Part shown: in pieces, positions 1 through 5,291 of the stretch
Layout: every line of letters begins with the position of its first letter
Position numbering within the stretch: position 1 is the first letter of the stretch
NCBI GenBank assembly: GCA_023264915.1
Contig: JAHFUU010000181.1
Span: forward strand, 1-5,980
From: Microthrixaceae bacterium
GTDB lineage: Bacteria; Actinomycetota; Acidimicrobiia; Acidimicrobiales; Acidimicrobilacustridaceae
DNA: 5,980 nucleotides
Direction: 5' to 3'
Program-made: the position numbers and the translations under genes
The notes under the pieces: generated by a model
What the model saw: the letters and a program-made list of their open reading frames with translations, nothing else
The model's database searches: none
What the model was told of the DNA's origin: nothing

Positions 1-528
1 AGCGACCCGGCCCTGGCCGGCACCGACGCGCTCGGCACCGCCAAGGTGCTCGCCGCCGCGATCAGGCGTGTTGAGGGCGCGGACCTGGTCATGACGGCGA
101 CCGAGTCCAGTGATGGATACACGGGAACGGTGCCCGAGCAGGTGGCTGAGCTGCTCGGCCTGCCGTCGGTCACCTTCGCCAAGCACATCGAGATCTCTGA
201 CGGCACGGCCAGGGTGCAGCGCCAGACCGAAGCCGGCTATGACGACGTCGAGTCCCCGCTGCCGGCAGTGGTGTCAGTCACCGCAGGTGTCGTAGAGCCC
301 CGGTACCCGAGCTTCAAGGGGATCATGGCCGCCAAGAACAAGCCGGTGGACGAGGTGACTGCCGCAGACCTCGGCATCGAAGCTGACAAGGTCGGATGGG
401 CGGGCTCGGGCCAGCAGATCGTGAGCGTCGAGGACGCGCCCGCCAGAGAAGCCGGCGAGATCATCGAAGACGACGGAACCGGTGCGGACAAGATCGTCAC
501 CTTCCTCGACAACCTCAAAGTCATCTGA
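1..528 (+). CDS. etfB: Electron transfer flavoprotein subunit beta (EtfB/FixA), 3' part
   Basis: This is the smaller subunit of the heterodimeric electron transfer flavoprotein. The family binds AMP structurally and, with EtfA, forms the FAD pocket that accepts electrons from acyl-CoA dehydrogenases in the cytoplasm. The reading frame is open from base 1, so the gene begins upstream of the window. About 175 residues are visible, against roughly 260 in the family, so the N-terminal third is missing. The visible part starts with SDPALAGTDALGTAKVLAAA, continues through TESSDGYTGTVPEQVAELLG, and carries the subunit-beta signature region around VQRQTEAGYDDVESPLPAVV. The segment PRYPSFKGIMAAKNKP, typical of EtfB, follows it. 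The first internal ATG/GTG-type codons (for example at 46) are not the true start because the homology runs through them. The gene ends 20 bp before etfA, which fits an etfBA operon. Identification is secure. Confidence 0.95.
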   Translation, partial: SDPALAGTDALGTAKVLAAAIRRVEGADLVMTATESSDGYTGTVPEQVAELLGLPSVTFAKHIEISDGTARVQRQTEAGYDDVESPLPAVVSVTAGVVEPRYPSFKGIMAAKNKPVDEVTAADLGIEADKVGWAGSGQQIVSVEDAPAREAGEIIEDDGTGADKIVTFLDNLKVI

Positions 529-531
529 ACC

Positions 532-536
532 GGAGG
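532..536 (+). promoter_or_regulatory. Shine-Dalgarno of etfA
   Basis: GGAGG lies 12 nt before the ATG at 549, inside the 20-bp etfB-etfA gap. It supports that ATG as the etfA start and independent initiation on a shared mRNA. The spacing is somewhat longer than usual. Confidence 0.6.
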
Positions 537-548
537 ACCTGAACGACC

Positions 549-1517
549 ATGGCTATCTCAAAGATCTGGGTGATCGCCGAGGCCTCCGCCGGCAAGGCCA
601 CCACCAGCACCCTCGAACTGCTGACCAAGGCCCGCGAGCTGGGCGACACCGTCGAGGCGGTCTACGGCGGAGCCGGCGCGGATGCGATCGCCGCTGACCT
701 CGGTGCCCACGGCGCCACGACGGTGCATGCAACCGGTGATCTCGGGGGCTCCCTGCCCGGCATCCCGGTGGCGTCGGCGATCAAGGCTGCAATCGACGAC
801 GGCAACGCACCTGACGTGATCCTGGCACCTACCAGCTACGGCGCCCGGGACATCCTCGGTCGGCTCTCGGTCAAGCTTGACAAGCCCGTGCTCACCAACA
901 ACGTCGACATCGAGGTGGATGGCGACTCGCTGGTGACCACCGAGCCGATCTTCGGCGGCAACACCAACGTCAAGACCAAGTTCACCGGCGAGGGCCCCTT
1001 CCTCGTGCTGGTCCGCCCCAAGTCCTTCGCTGCCGAGCCGAGCGGGGGGGGTCCTGCGGCGGTGGCCGAGCTTCCCGTGCCAGCCGACGGGGGGCCCACC
1101 GCGAGGGTGACCCAGGTTCACGTCGAGGAGCGCGAAGGCCCCAGCCTGGACGAGGCTGCCATCGTCGTCTCAGGTGGTCGAGGACTGGGCGAGTCAGGCA
1201 AGTACGCCATGATCGAAGATCTGGCGAGGCTGCTGGGCGCCGCCCCTGGTGCATCTCGTGCCATCGTCGATGCCGGCTGGGTCCCCTACAGCCACCAGGT
1301 AGGGCAGACGGGCAAGGTGGTCAAGCCGACGGTGTACATCGCGGCCGGCATCTCCGGTGCAACCCAGCACATGGTGGGGATGAAGGGCTCCAAGAACATC
1401 ATCGCCATCAACAAGGACGCCGAGGCCCCCATCTTCTCGGTCAGCGATCTCGGTATCGTCGGCGACGTGCACAAGGTGCTGCCAGCGTTGATCGACGCTC
1501 TCAAGGCGCGCGGCTGA
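549..1517 (+). CDS. etfA: Electron transfer flavoprotein subunit alpha (EtfA/FixB)
   Basis: This is the 322-residue FAD-binding subunit of electron transfer flavoprotein, of full family length. Its partner is the EtfB encoded just upstream, and the complex passes electrons from flavin dehydrogenases to ETF-quinone oxidoreductase. The N-terminal nucleotide-binding-like domain runs to about residue 160 ([28 protein letters not shown]). A Gly/Pro/Ala-rich linker spans about 161-190. The C-terminal FAD domain follows, with VVSGGRGLG at 207-215, [11 protein letters not shown] at 236-246, [11 protein letters not shown] at 250-260, [12 protein letters not shown] at 263-274 and INKD at 287-290. [11 protein letters not shown] at 296-306 completes the FAD site. 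All the expected cofactor motifs are present. The start is supported by GGAGG at 532-536 and by alignment of the N-terminus with the family. A run of eight G at 1044-1051 lies in the linker coding region without breaking the frame. Confidence 0.97.
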   Translation: MAISKIWVIAEASAGKATTSTLELLTKARELGDTVEAVYGGAGADAIAADLGAHGATTVHATGDLGGSLPGIPVASAIKAAIDDGNAPDVILAPTSYGARDILGRLSVKLDKPVLTNNVDIEVDGDSLVTTEPIFGGNTNVKTKFTGEGPFLVLVRPKSFAAEPSGGGPAAVAELPVPADGGPTARVTQVHVEEREGPSLDEAAIVVSGGRGLGESGKYAMIEDLARLLGAAPGASRAIVDAGWVPYSHQVGQTGKVVKPTVYIAAGISGATQHMVGMKGSKNIIAINKDAEAPIFSVSDLGIVGDVHKVLPALIDALKARG

Positions 1518-1534
1518 AGCGTCGTCTCCATACC

Positions 1535-1553
1535 CGGCAACCTCTGGTTGCTG
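1535..1553. terminator. Short hairpin between convergent etfA and SCO1664-like genes
   Basis: GCAACC (1537-1542), loop TCT, GGTTGC (1546-1551) forms a perfect 6-bp stem. It can be extended by one G-T and one C-G pair to 1535-1553. It begins 17 nt after the etfA stop and lies in the 60-bp gap between convergent genes, where a bidirectional terminator is expected. No T-tract follows on either strand, so intrinsic termination is uncertain. Confidence 0.35.
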
Positions 1554-1577
1554 CACCGGTCGCCGCGCTTTGCCGGC

Positions 1578-2285
1578 TCACACGAGGGGCCAGGGGTAGC
1601 TCCGGCCAGTCGGGTCACGTGGGAACACACCCCGGTCCACGACGTCGGTCGCCCGCCCGACCAACGCGTCGCGCTCGCTCATGCCCAGGAGGTTCTCGAC
1701 GGCCACAGGGGCGCCCTCGTCGGCCAAGCGGGACACATCGCGGACGATCGCGTGGGGTATCGCCTCTCCAGCGAAGTCCCAGATCACCGTGCGGAGCTTG
1801 AGCTCGGTGTGGAAGCTCAAGCCGTTGTCCACCGCCCAGAGGCGATCGTCGGGTCCGTGCAGGACGTGGCCAGCCTTGCGATCGGTGGAGTTGATCACGA
1901 GGTCGAACGCGCAGAGGCGTCGGAGCTGTTCATGCAGGCGCTCCTGTTCGACAAGCGAGAAGTAGTGCTCGTCGAGGTCGGCGTCGATCAGCAACTGAAG
2001 TGAGCCTTCCCCGAAGGGGGCGTTGCAGCTGCGCCTCACGGTCAGGGGCACGAGACCCCAGCCGAGGGCTTCTGAGATCTCGTACGCGGCGACCTCACGC
2101 TTGTAGAGGCCCGCGGGGAAGTCCCAAAGGGGTCGCTCCCCGCGGCCGGGCTTGTAGACAGCCCTCAGGGAGTCGCCCCCGAGGCACACCTCTACCAGGA
2201 AGGTCGAGTTCGAGCTGAAGGGCATGCGTCCCAGCACCTCGATGTCGCCTTCGTTCAGCACCTCTGCCGCCCGGGCTGTCACCAC
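1578..2285 (-). CDS. SCO1664 family protein, PI3/4-kinase-like fold
   Basis: This 235-residue protein belongs to the actinobacterial SCO1664 family (Rv2133c-like), which resembles phosphatidylinositol 3/4-kinases. Its substrate is not known to me. Kinase-like landmarks appear in order. [16 protein letters not shown] has a candidate nucleotide-binding Lys45, and [10 protein letters not shown] has a candidate Glu64. [18 protein letters not shown] (125-142) holds a catalytic-loop-like NSTDRKxGH with Asp135. [10 protein letters not shown] (149-158) holds Asp153 in the metal-binding DxG-like position. These assignments come from motif resemblance only. The start is GTG at 2285, directly followed by a second in-frame GTG, with a weak GGGG upstream. 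The N-terminus ([26 protein letters not shown]) fits family length. It is the last gene of a three-gene minus-strand set, 48 bp after DUF3090, and converges on etfA. Confidence 0.85.
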   Translation of the reverse strand: MVTARAAEVLNEGDIEVLGRMPFSSNSTFLVEVCLGGDSLRAVYKPGRGERPLWDFPAGLYKREVAAYEISEALGWGLVPLTVRRSCNAPFGEGSLQLLIDADLDEHYFSLVEQERLHEQLRRLCAFDLVINSTDRKAGHVLHGPDDRLWAVDNGLSFHTELKLRTVIWDFAGEAIPHAIVRDVSRLADEGAPVAVENLLGMSERDALVGRATDVVDRGVFPRDPTGRSYPWPLV

Positions 2286-2296
2286 GGGTGTCCCCG

Positions 2297-2345
2297 GATC
2301 ACCGGGACCCCCGGATCACCGACGATGGCCAGATCACCGACGATG
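2297..2345. repeat. Degenerate short tandem repeat across the DUF3090 stop codon
   Basis: The 14-mer GATCACCGACGATG occurs exactly at 2314-2327 and 2332-2345, an 18-bp period. Its first eight bases (GATCACCG) also occur at 2297-2304, 17 bp before. On the minus strand the copy at 2332-2345 is the last codons and TGA of the DUF3090 gene, so the spacer to the next gene appears to be built from copies of the gene end. A 5-bp hairpin, CCGGG (2302-2306) with CCCGG (2310-2314), overlaps it. Confidence 0.7.
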
Positions 2346-2855
2346 ACCGTTGCTCCTCGGGCACATGTGGCCGTTGGGATCGATGGAGCGACCGCACACC
2401 TGGCAGAGGGGCCGGCCAGCCTTGATCACGGCTGTGGAGTGGGGAACGAATGCCGCGACCTGCCCACGTGTGAGATGGAACCGAGCGGTGGCCACGTCTG
2501 GATCCGGAGCGGCGTCCTCGGTGTCCGTCTCGGCCACCGACAGCTCCTCGGCGACGACCAGGATGCGGTCGTTGGATTCGTCAAAGGCCACGGCCAGCGA
2601 TCCGACAGCCCACTCCTCGATTGCGGGCTGGAGCAGATCGAGGTGCTCGGGAACCTCGCTCCCCGCTGACGGGAGGTTCTCCAGCAGCCCTCCCAGGTAC
2701 TCGGTGAGCGCGAACGCCTGCTCCTTCTCGATGCGGAGGGTCACGACCTGTCCAGCCTGGCGGGCCTGGAGGTAGAACACCCGGTTGCCGGGTTCGCCGA
2801 TCGCCCCCAAGGTGAACAGATCGGGCTCGTCGAGCTCGAATGAGCTGAAGGTCAT
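2334..2855 (-). CDS. DUF3090 family protein with C-terminal Cys/His cluster
   Basis: This 173-residue protein matches the actinobacterial DUF3090 family (Rv2134c-like) over its full length. The conserved N-terminus reads FELDEPDLFTLGAIGEPGNR, followed by VFYLQARQAGQVVTLRIEKEQ. The C-terminus has GRPLCQVCGRSIDP and then NGHMCPRSNGH. Cys151, Cys154 and Cys165 with His163 or His171 make a plausible zinc site. That role is inferred from spacing, because the biochemical function is unknown. An acidic Asp/Glu/Pro stretch (about 109-120) separates the two parts. The ATG at 2855 fits the family N-terminus, and no strong Shine-Dalgarno precedes it. It sits between the histidine phosphatase (70 bp upstream) and the kinase-like gene (48 bp downstream), the order seen in mycobacteria. 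Its own stop codon lies inside a small tandem duplication. Confidence 0.88.
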   Translation of the reverse strand: MTFSSFELDEPDLFTLGAIGEPGNRVFYLQARQAGQVVTLRIEKEQAFALTEYLGGLLENLPSAGSEVPEHLDLLQPAIEEWAVGSLAVAFDESNDRILVVAEELSVAETDTEDAAPDPDVATARFHLTRGQVAAFVPHSTAVIKAGRPLCQVCGRSIDPNGHMCPRSNGHRR

Positions 2856-2885
2856 GACGCCGGCCGCCCTGTGCGACCCGGCGCC

Positions 2886-2915
2886 AACCTAGATCCCGCC
2901 ACCTCACGCGGTCGG
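2886..2915 (-). promoter_or_regulatory. Possible internal promoter ahead of DUF3090
   Basis: On the minus strand CCGACC (2915-2910) is followed after 18 nt by TAGGTT (2891-2886), a TANNNT-type -10. A transcript would start about 24 nt before the DUF3090 ATG. The -35 match is poor. The 70-bp gap here is long enough to hold a promoter. Confidence 0.25.
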
Positions 2916-2925
2916 CCTGCCTCGC

Positions 2926-3567
2926 TCATAGGCCCAAGCCCGACAGGGATCCGGTGTTGTTGACCGTGAGCACCTCCGGGCCTTCTGGGACATAGGAGAT
3001 CACCGTGACTGAGCATGGTGAGATGCATATCCGCTGGAACAGATCAAGGTGGGTGCCCACGGCATCGGCCACGGCTGCCTTGATCGGATCAGCATGCGAG
3101 ACAGCGACGACGGTCGCACCCTTGTGGGACCTCACGAGACGTTCAATCGCATCGCGGGCACGCGATGCCATCTCCGAGAGCGACTCGCCCCCTGGGAAGC
3201 GGAATCCACTCGGATGGCGTTGGAGCACCCGCCAATCGGGCTGCTTTGACAAGGAGCTGAGCCTCGCCCCGGTCCAGTCCCCGAAGTCGCACTCGATCAG
3301 GCCGCGCTCGATCTTGGTCCTGATGCCCAGCGCCCTGGCCACGGGTGCTGCTGTCTCCCGCGCCCGCTCCAACGGCGAGGAGTAGACCGCCGCCACCTTG
3401 TCGAGGCCTGCGATGCGCTCGGCAACCAGCGCTGCCTGTCGCTTGCCCTCATCTGCCAGATGCAGGCCCGGGGCCCTGCCGGGCAGGACCTTGCCCGTCG
3501 TGGGTGTCAAGCCGTGCCGCACGAGAACCACGGCGGTGCGGGGAGGAGGCTCGGGTCGGGTGGGCAT
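2926..3567 (-). CDS. Histidine phosphatase family protein (MSMEG_4193-like)
   Basis: This 213-residue member of the phosphoglycerate mutase/acid phosphatase branch of the histidine phosphatase superfamily matches the actinobacterial MSMEG_4193/Rv2135c group. The catalytic set is complete: VVLVRHGLT carries Arg17 and the nucleophile His18, SSPLERARETA carries Arg68, LIECDFGDWTG carries the likely acid Glu92, and AVSHADPIKA carries His158. It should hydrolyse or transfer a phosphoryl group on a small soluble substrate through a phosphohistidine. The true substrate is unknown, and true glycolytic mutase activity is unlikely from this group. I recall the mycobacterial homologue being described as an acid phosphatase. 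The ATG at 3567 gives a short Pro-rich lead (MPTRPEPPPRT) before the first strand. There is no good Shine-Dalgarno, but TAGGTT lies 9 nt before the ATG, so a nearly leaderless mRNA is possible. It is the first gene of the minus-strand trio and is divergent from the uracil-DNA glycosylase gene. Confidence 0.92.
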   Translation of the reverse strand: MPTRPEPPPRTAVVLVRHGLTPTTGKVLPGRAPGLHLADEGKRQAALVAERIAGLDKVAAVYSSPLERARETAAPVARALGIRTKIERGLIECDFGDWTGARLSSLSKQPDWRVLQRHPSGFRFPGGESLSEMASRARDAIERLVRSHKGATVVAVSHADPIKAAVADAVGTHLDLFQRICISPCSVTVISYVPEGPEVLTVNNTGSLSGLGL

Positions 3568-3576
3568 GGCGCGAAC

Positions 3577-3582
3577 AACCTA
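3577..3582 (-). promoter_or_regulatory. Candidate -10 element for the phosphatase-DUF3090-kinase-like set
   Basis: TAGGTT on the minus strand (TANNNT type) ends 9 nt before the ATG at 3567. This would place the transcription start within about 2 nt of the start codon. No recognisable -35 is seen. The same hexamer occurs upstream of the DUF3090 gene. Confidence 0.3.
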
Positions 3583-3653
3583 CCTGGGCTCAGGCCTGTC
3601 CAGGCGGGCCACCAGGGGATGAGCGGACGGTGATGTTCGCGGGACGCGCCACC

Positions 3654-3658
3654 GGAGG
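3654..3658 (+). promoter_or_regulatory. Shine-Dalgarno deciding the UDG start
   Basis: GGAGG ends 5 nt before the ATG at 3664 and only 2 nt before the GTG at 3661. This favours 3664 as the start over 3661. A competing reading is a leaderless start at GTG 3688, which has TATCCT (3675-3680) 7 nt before it. Confidence 0.5.
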
Positions 3659-3663
3659 CTGTG

Positions 3664-4413
3664 ATGGGGAGGCATATCCTGCTCGCCGTGCGTCAAGTTC
3701 CTGGGCTCGCCCGCCTGAACGAGGAGATCATCGCTTGTCGGGCATGCCCTCGCCTGGTGGCCTGGCGCGAGGAGGTTGCAACCCGCAAGCGCCGGTCCTT
3801 CGCTGGCGAGACGTACTGGGGCAAGCCCGTTCCCGGTTTCGGTGACCCCCAGGCAACGATCCTGGTGGTCGGTCTCGCTCCCGCCGCGCACGGAGCCAAC
3901 CGGACGGGGCGGATGTTCACCGGTGACCGATCAGGGGACTTCCTCTACTCGGCACTTCACCGGGCTGGCCTCGCGAGCTACCCGGCCAGCCGCGCCCGCG
4001 ACGACGGGCTCGAGCTCTACGGCGTCTACGTGACAGCGCCGGTGCGGTGCGCTCCACCGTCGAACAAGCCGTCCCCGGCCGAGCGGGACGCGTGCCTTCG
4101 GTTCTTGTGGCGCGAGCTCGACTTGTTGGCTCGCTTGCGAGTCGTGGTCGCGCTGGGCCGCTTCGCGTATCAGGTGATGGCCGGCGGGCTGGGAGTGAGG
4201 GCGAGGCCCGCGTTCGCTCACGGGCTCGAAGTGCGACCGGCGGCTCCGGCAGGCGATCGGCGCCAGCCCTACAGGGACCTCACCATCATCTGCTCATATC
4301 ATGTAAGCCAACAGAATACATTCACCGGTAAGCTTACTGATCGCATGCTTGATGACGTGCTCGAACAAGCCAAGCAACTATCCGCTGACGCTTCAAAAAC
4401 CGAGAGATCCTGA
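3664..4413 (+). CDS. Family 5 uracil-DNA glycosylase (UdgB type) with Fe-S cluster
   Basis: This base-excision repair enzyme removes uracil, and in this family often also hypoxanthine, from double-stranded DNA. Numbered from the in-frame GTG at 3661 (250 codons), four cysteines fit the 4Fe-4S pattern: Cys26 and Cys29 (ACRACPRLVAWR), Cys130 (TAPVRC) and Cys145. Motif A is GLAPAAHGANRTGRMFTGD (71-89), the UdgB form without the polar water-activating residue of other families. The C-terminal catalytic loop is SYHVSQQNTFTGKLT (212-226) with His214. ATG 3664 is preferred because of GGAGG 5 nt upstream, though GTG 3661 and GTG 3688 are possible. The gene diverges from the histidine phosphatase across about 96 bp. 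Codons 212-250 show 17 of 39 G/C third positions, against 34 of 41 in codons 171-211. This compositional change begins inside the conserved catalytic motif. Confidence 0.93.
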   Translation: MGRHILLAVRQVPGLARLNEEIIACRACPRLVAWREEVATRKRRSFAGETYWGKPVPGFGDPQATILVVGLAPAAHGANRTGRMFTGDRSGDFLYSALHRAGLASYPASRARDDGLELYGVYVTAPVRCAPPSNKPSPAERDACLRFLWRELDLLARLRVVVALGRFAYQVMAGGLGVRARPAFAHGLEVRPAAPAGDRRQPYRDLTIICSYHVSQQNTFTGKLTDRMLDDVLEQAKQLSADASKTERS

Positions 4414-4420
4414 GCTTCTA

Positions 4421-4450
4421 TTGAAATAAGACTTTTGGCCTATTTATCAA
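4421..4450 (+). promoter_or_regulatory. Candidate sigma-A-type promoter for the 4463-4921 gene
   Basis: TTGAAA (4421-4426) is followed after 18 nt by TATCAA (4445-4450), five and four matches to TTGACA and TATAAT. The stretch is unusually AT-rich for this window. Transcription would start near 4457, only a few bases before the ATG at 4463. No Shine-Dalgarno precedes that ATG, which agrees with a very short leader. Confidence 0.4.
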
Positions 4451-4462
4451 AAATTGGGCCAT

Positions 4463-4921
4463 ATGCCTCAGATCAGAACCGGTGCGATGCTCGATTATCT
4501 GAGCATGCAGGAACCCGTGGACCGGATTGACAGCTACAGGCTGGAGGCGACACCGGTGCATGGGACCAAGACGGTGGAGTGGCGCTCAACCCAGAACGGT
4601 CGAGTCGTCGCAGTGACGAGCGTGGCCCCTCGCGGGCGCAAGGGCTTGTGGGATGCCATGGCCCGGGCGGCCACGTGCTCGTCTGGTGATGCGACGACTT
4701 TCCCGACCCATGCCGCTCTTGCCGTCGAACCAGTCGGGGCTCTCCCTGCCCCTGTCCTCGTGCTTGCTCCTGGTCTCACAGAGGAGCACAACGTGGACGC
4801 GCACCTCGACTACCTGTCCAGGCTCTCCGAGCCGGTAGAGGTTGACGGGCCGGTGGCATCCGTCGTCTCGCTGGCAGAGTTCGCGGCCTCACGTGGCACG
4901 CGGCGGGGGCGCCAGGGCTAG
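4463..4921 (+). CDS. Hypothetical protein, 152 residues, not recognised
   Basis: I do not recognise a family. The frame is open from TTG 4454 (155 codons), but ATG 4463 is the better start, giving MPQIRTGAMLDYLSMQEP. Neither has a Shine-Dalgarno, and an AT-rich promoter-like stretch lies just upstream. Codons become rich in G/C third positions after about the first 15, and a strong hairpin lies 50 nt after the stop; both suggest a real expressed gene. The protein has no signal peptide or clear membrane span. The N-terminal half has alternating beta-type segments (YRLEATPV, TVEWRST, RVVAVTSVAPRG). The middle holds a Pro/Val/Leu stretch, VGALPAPVLVLAPGL. The tail is basic (SRGTRRGRQG). There are two Trp and a single Cys, and no catalytic motif that I can name. 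It follows the glycosylase on the same strand but probably has its own promoter. Confidence 0.65.
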   Translation: MPQIRTGAMLDYLSMQEPVDRIDSYRLEATPVHGTKTVEWRSTQNGRVVAVTSVAPRGRKGLWDAMARAATCSSGDATTFPTHAALAVEPVGALPAPVLVLAPGLTEEHNVDAHLDYLSRLSEPVEVDGPVASVVSLAEFAASRGTRRGRQG

Positions 4922-4971
4922 GCCGACCGATCCGGGCGAGATCGTGCGGCGCGAGTCGGGGGGCGACCCGG

Positions 4972-5024
4972 CTCGAGGGAGATGGATCGCAGCCCCTAGG
5001 GGCTGCGACTTCTCCGTTTTCGAG
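4972..5024 (+). terminator. Nested hairpin, probable intrinsic terminator of the 4463-4921 gene
   Basis: The core 4987-5008 is a perfect 22-nt palindrome. It folds as TCGCAGCCC, loop CTAG, GGGCTGCGA (9 bp). A second stem, GGAGA (4978-4982) with TCTCC (5011-5015), encloses it, followed by GTTTTC. A third stem, CTCGA (4972-4976) with TCGAG (5020-5024), can enclose both. It starts 50 nt after the stop at 4921. The T-run is short (four), so termination is likely but not certain. The palindrome could also be a dimeric protein binding site. Confidence 0.65.
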
Positions 5025-5178
5025 GCGAACCGTGAGAGGGCGGCGTGCGGGCCTCCCACGGCACCAGGCGTGAGCGCTGGTGGACGACAGAGCATGGCAG
5101 ACAGGGCGAGGTTGTGACGTGACGGGCGCGGCGCCCCGAGAAGATGAGGTGTCAGCCATCTCCACACATCCACAGGAC

Positions 5179-5235
5179 TCGTCGGGCTGGGGTGTAGCCC
5201 TGTTCGTCGGGCTGGGGTGTAGCCCTGTTCGTCGG
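5179..5235. repeat. 25-bp tandem repeat upstream of the lipoprotein gene
   Basis: Two exact copies (5179-5203 and 5204-5228), each beginning TCGTCGGGCTGG and ending GTAGCCCTGT, are followed by seven bases of a third (5229-5235). Each copy contains GGGCT, a 7-nt GGGGTGT spacer and AGCCC, so each can form a 5-bp hairpin. The array ends 56 bp before the ATG at 5292. Confidence 0.95.
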
Positions 5236-5240
5236 TCTAC

Positions 5241-5246
5241 TAGCGT
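5241..5246 (+). promoter_or_regulatory. Possible -10 element of the lipoprotein operon
   Basis: TAGCGT fits the TANNNT actinobacterial -10 pattern and lies six bases after the 25-bp repeat array. It would give a leader of about 39 nt before the ATG at 5292. The position where a -35 would lie falls inside the second repeat copy and does not resemble TTGACA. Confidence 0.25.
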
Positions 5247-5291
5247 GATCAGGTCCCCCTGTATCTCGAGCCTGCGAGCCTCACCGACCCG

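Larger units (their letters stand above)
4922..5291. other. 370-bp gap without a convincing gene
   Basis: The gap holds the nested hairpin at 4972-5024 and a second hairpin at 5062-5082: CACCAG and CTGGTG plus two inner C-G pairs, a one-base bulge and a TGAG loop. An odd palindrome, GGGCGC G GCGCCC, lies at 5124-5136, and a 25-bp tandem repeat at 5179-5235. Open frames across it, including one from 5080 to 5295, have no start signal or recognisable product. It probably contains the promoter of the lipoprotein gene. A small structured RNA cannot be excluded. Confidence 0.6.

Noticed and set aside
558..1121. Minus-strand frame of 187 codons inside etfA
   Set aside because: It is an antisense shadow of a conserved gene, with no sequence features of its own.
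1548..2003. Plus-strand frame of 151 codons opposite the SCO1664-like gene
   Set aside because: It is the antisense of a well-supported conserved gene, without its own homology or start signal.
3345..3845. Plus-strand frame of 166 codons over the phosphatase start and glycosylase start
   Set aside because: It overlaps two clear genes in other frames, and its product is low-complexity Pro/Arg/Ala.
4436..4461. TGGCC ... GGCCA inverted repeat in the AT-rich gap, as a terminator of the glycosylase gene
   Set aside because: The stem is only five bases with a 15-16 nt loop, has no T-run after it, and overlaps the probable promoter and start of the next gene.
4987..5008. End of an insertion sequence or an attachment site
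   Set aside because: No transposase or integrase, no partner inverted repeat and no target duplication is seen nearby. Its position after a gene fits a terminator better.
5179..5235. Start of a CRISPR array
   Set aside because: The copies abut each other directly with no unique spacers, and no cas gene is visible. It is a plain tandem repeat.
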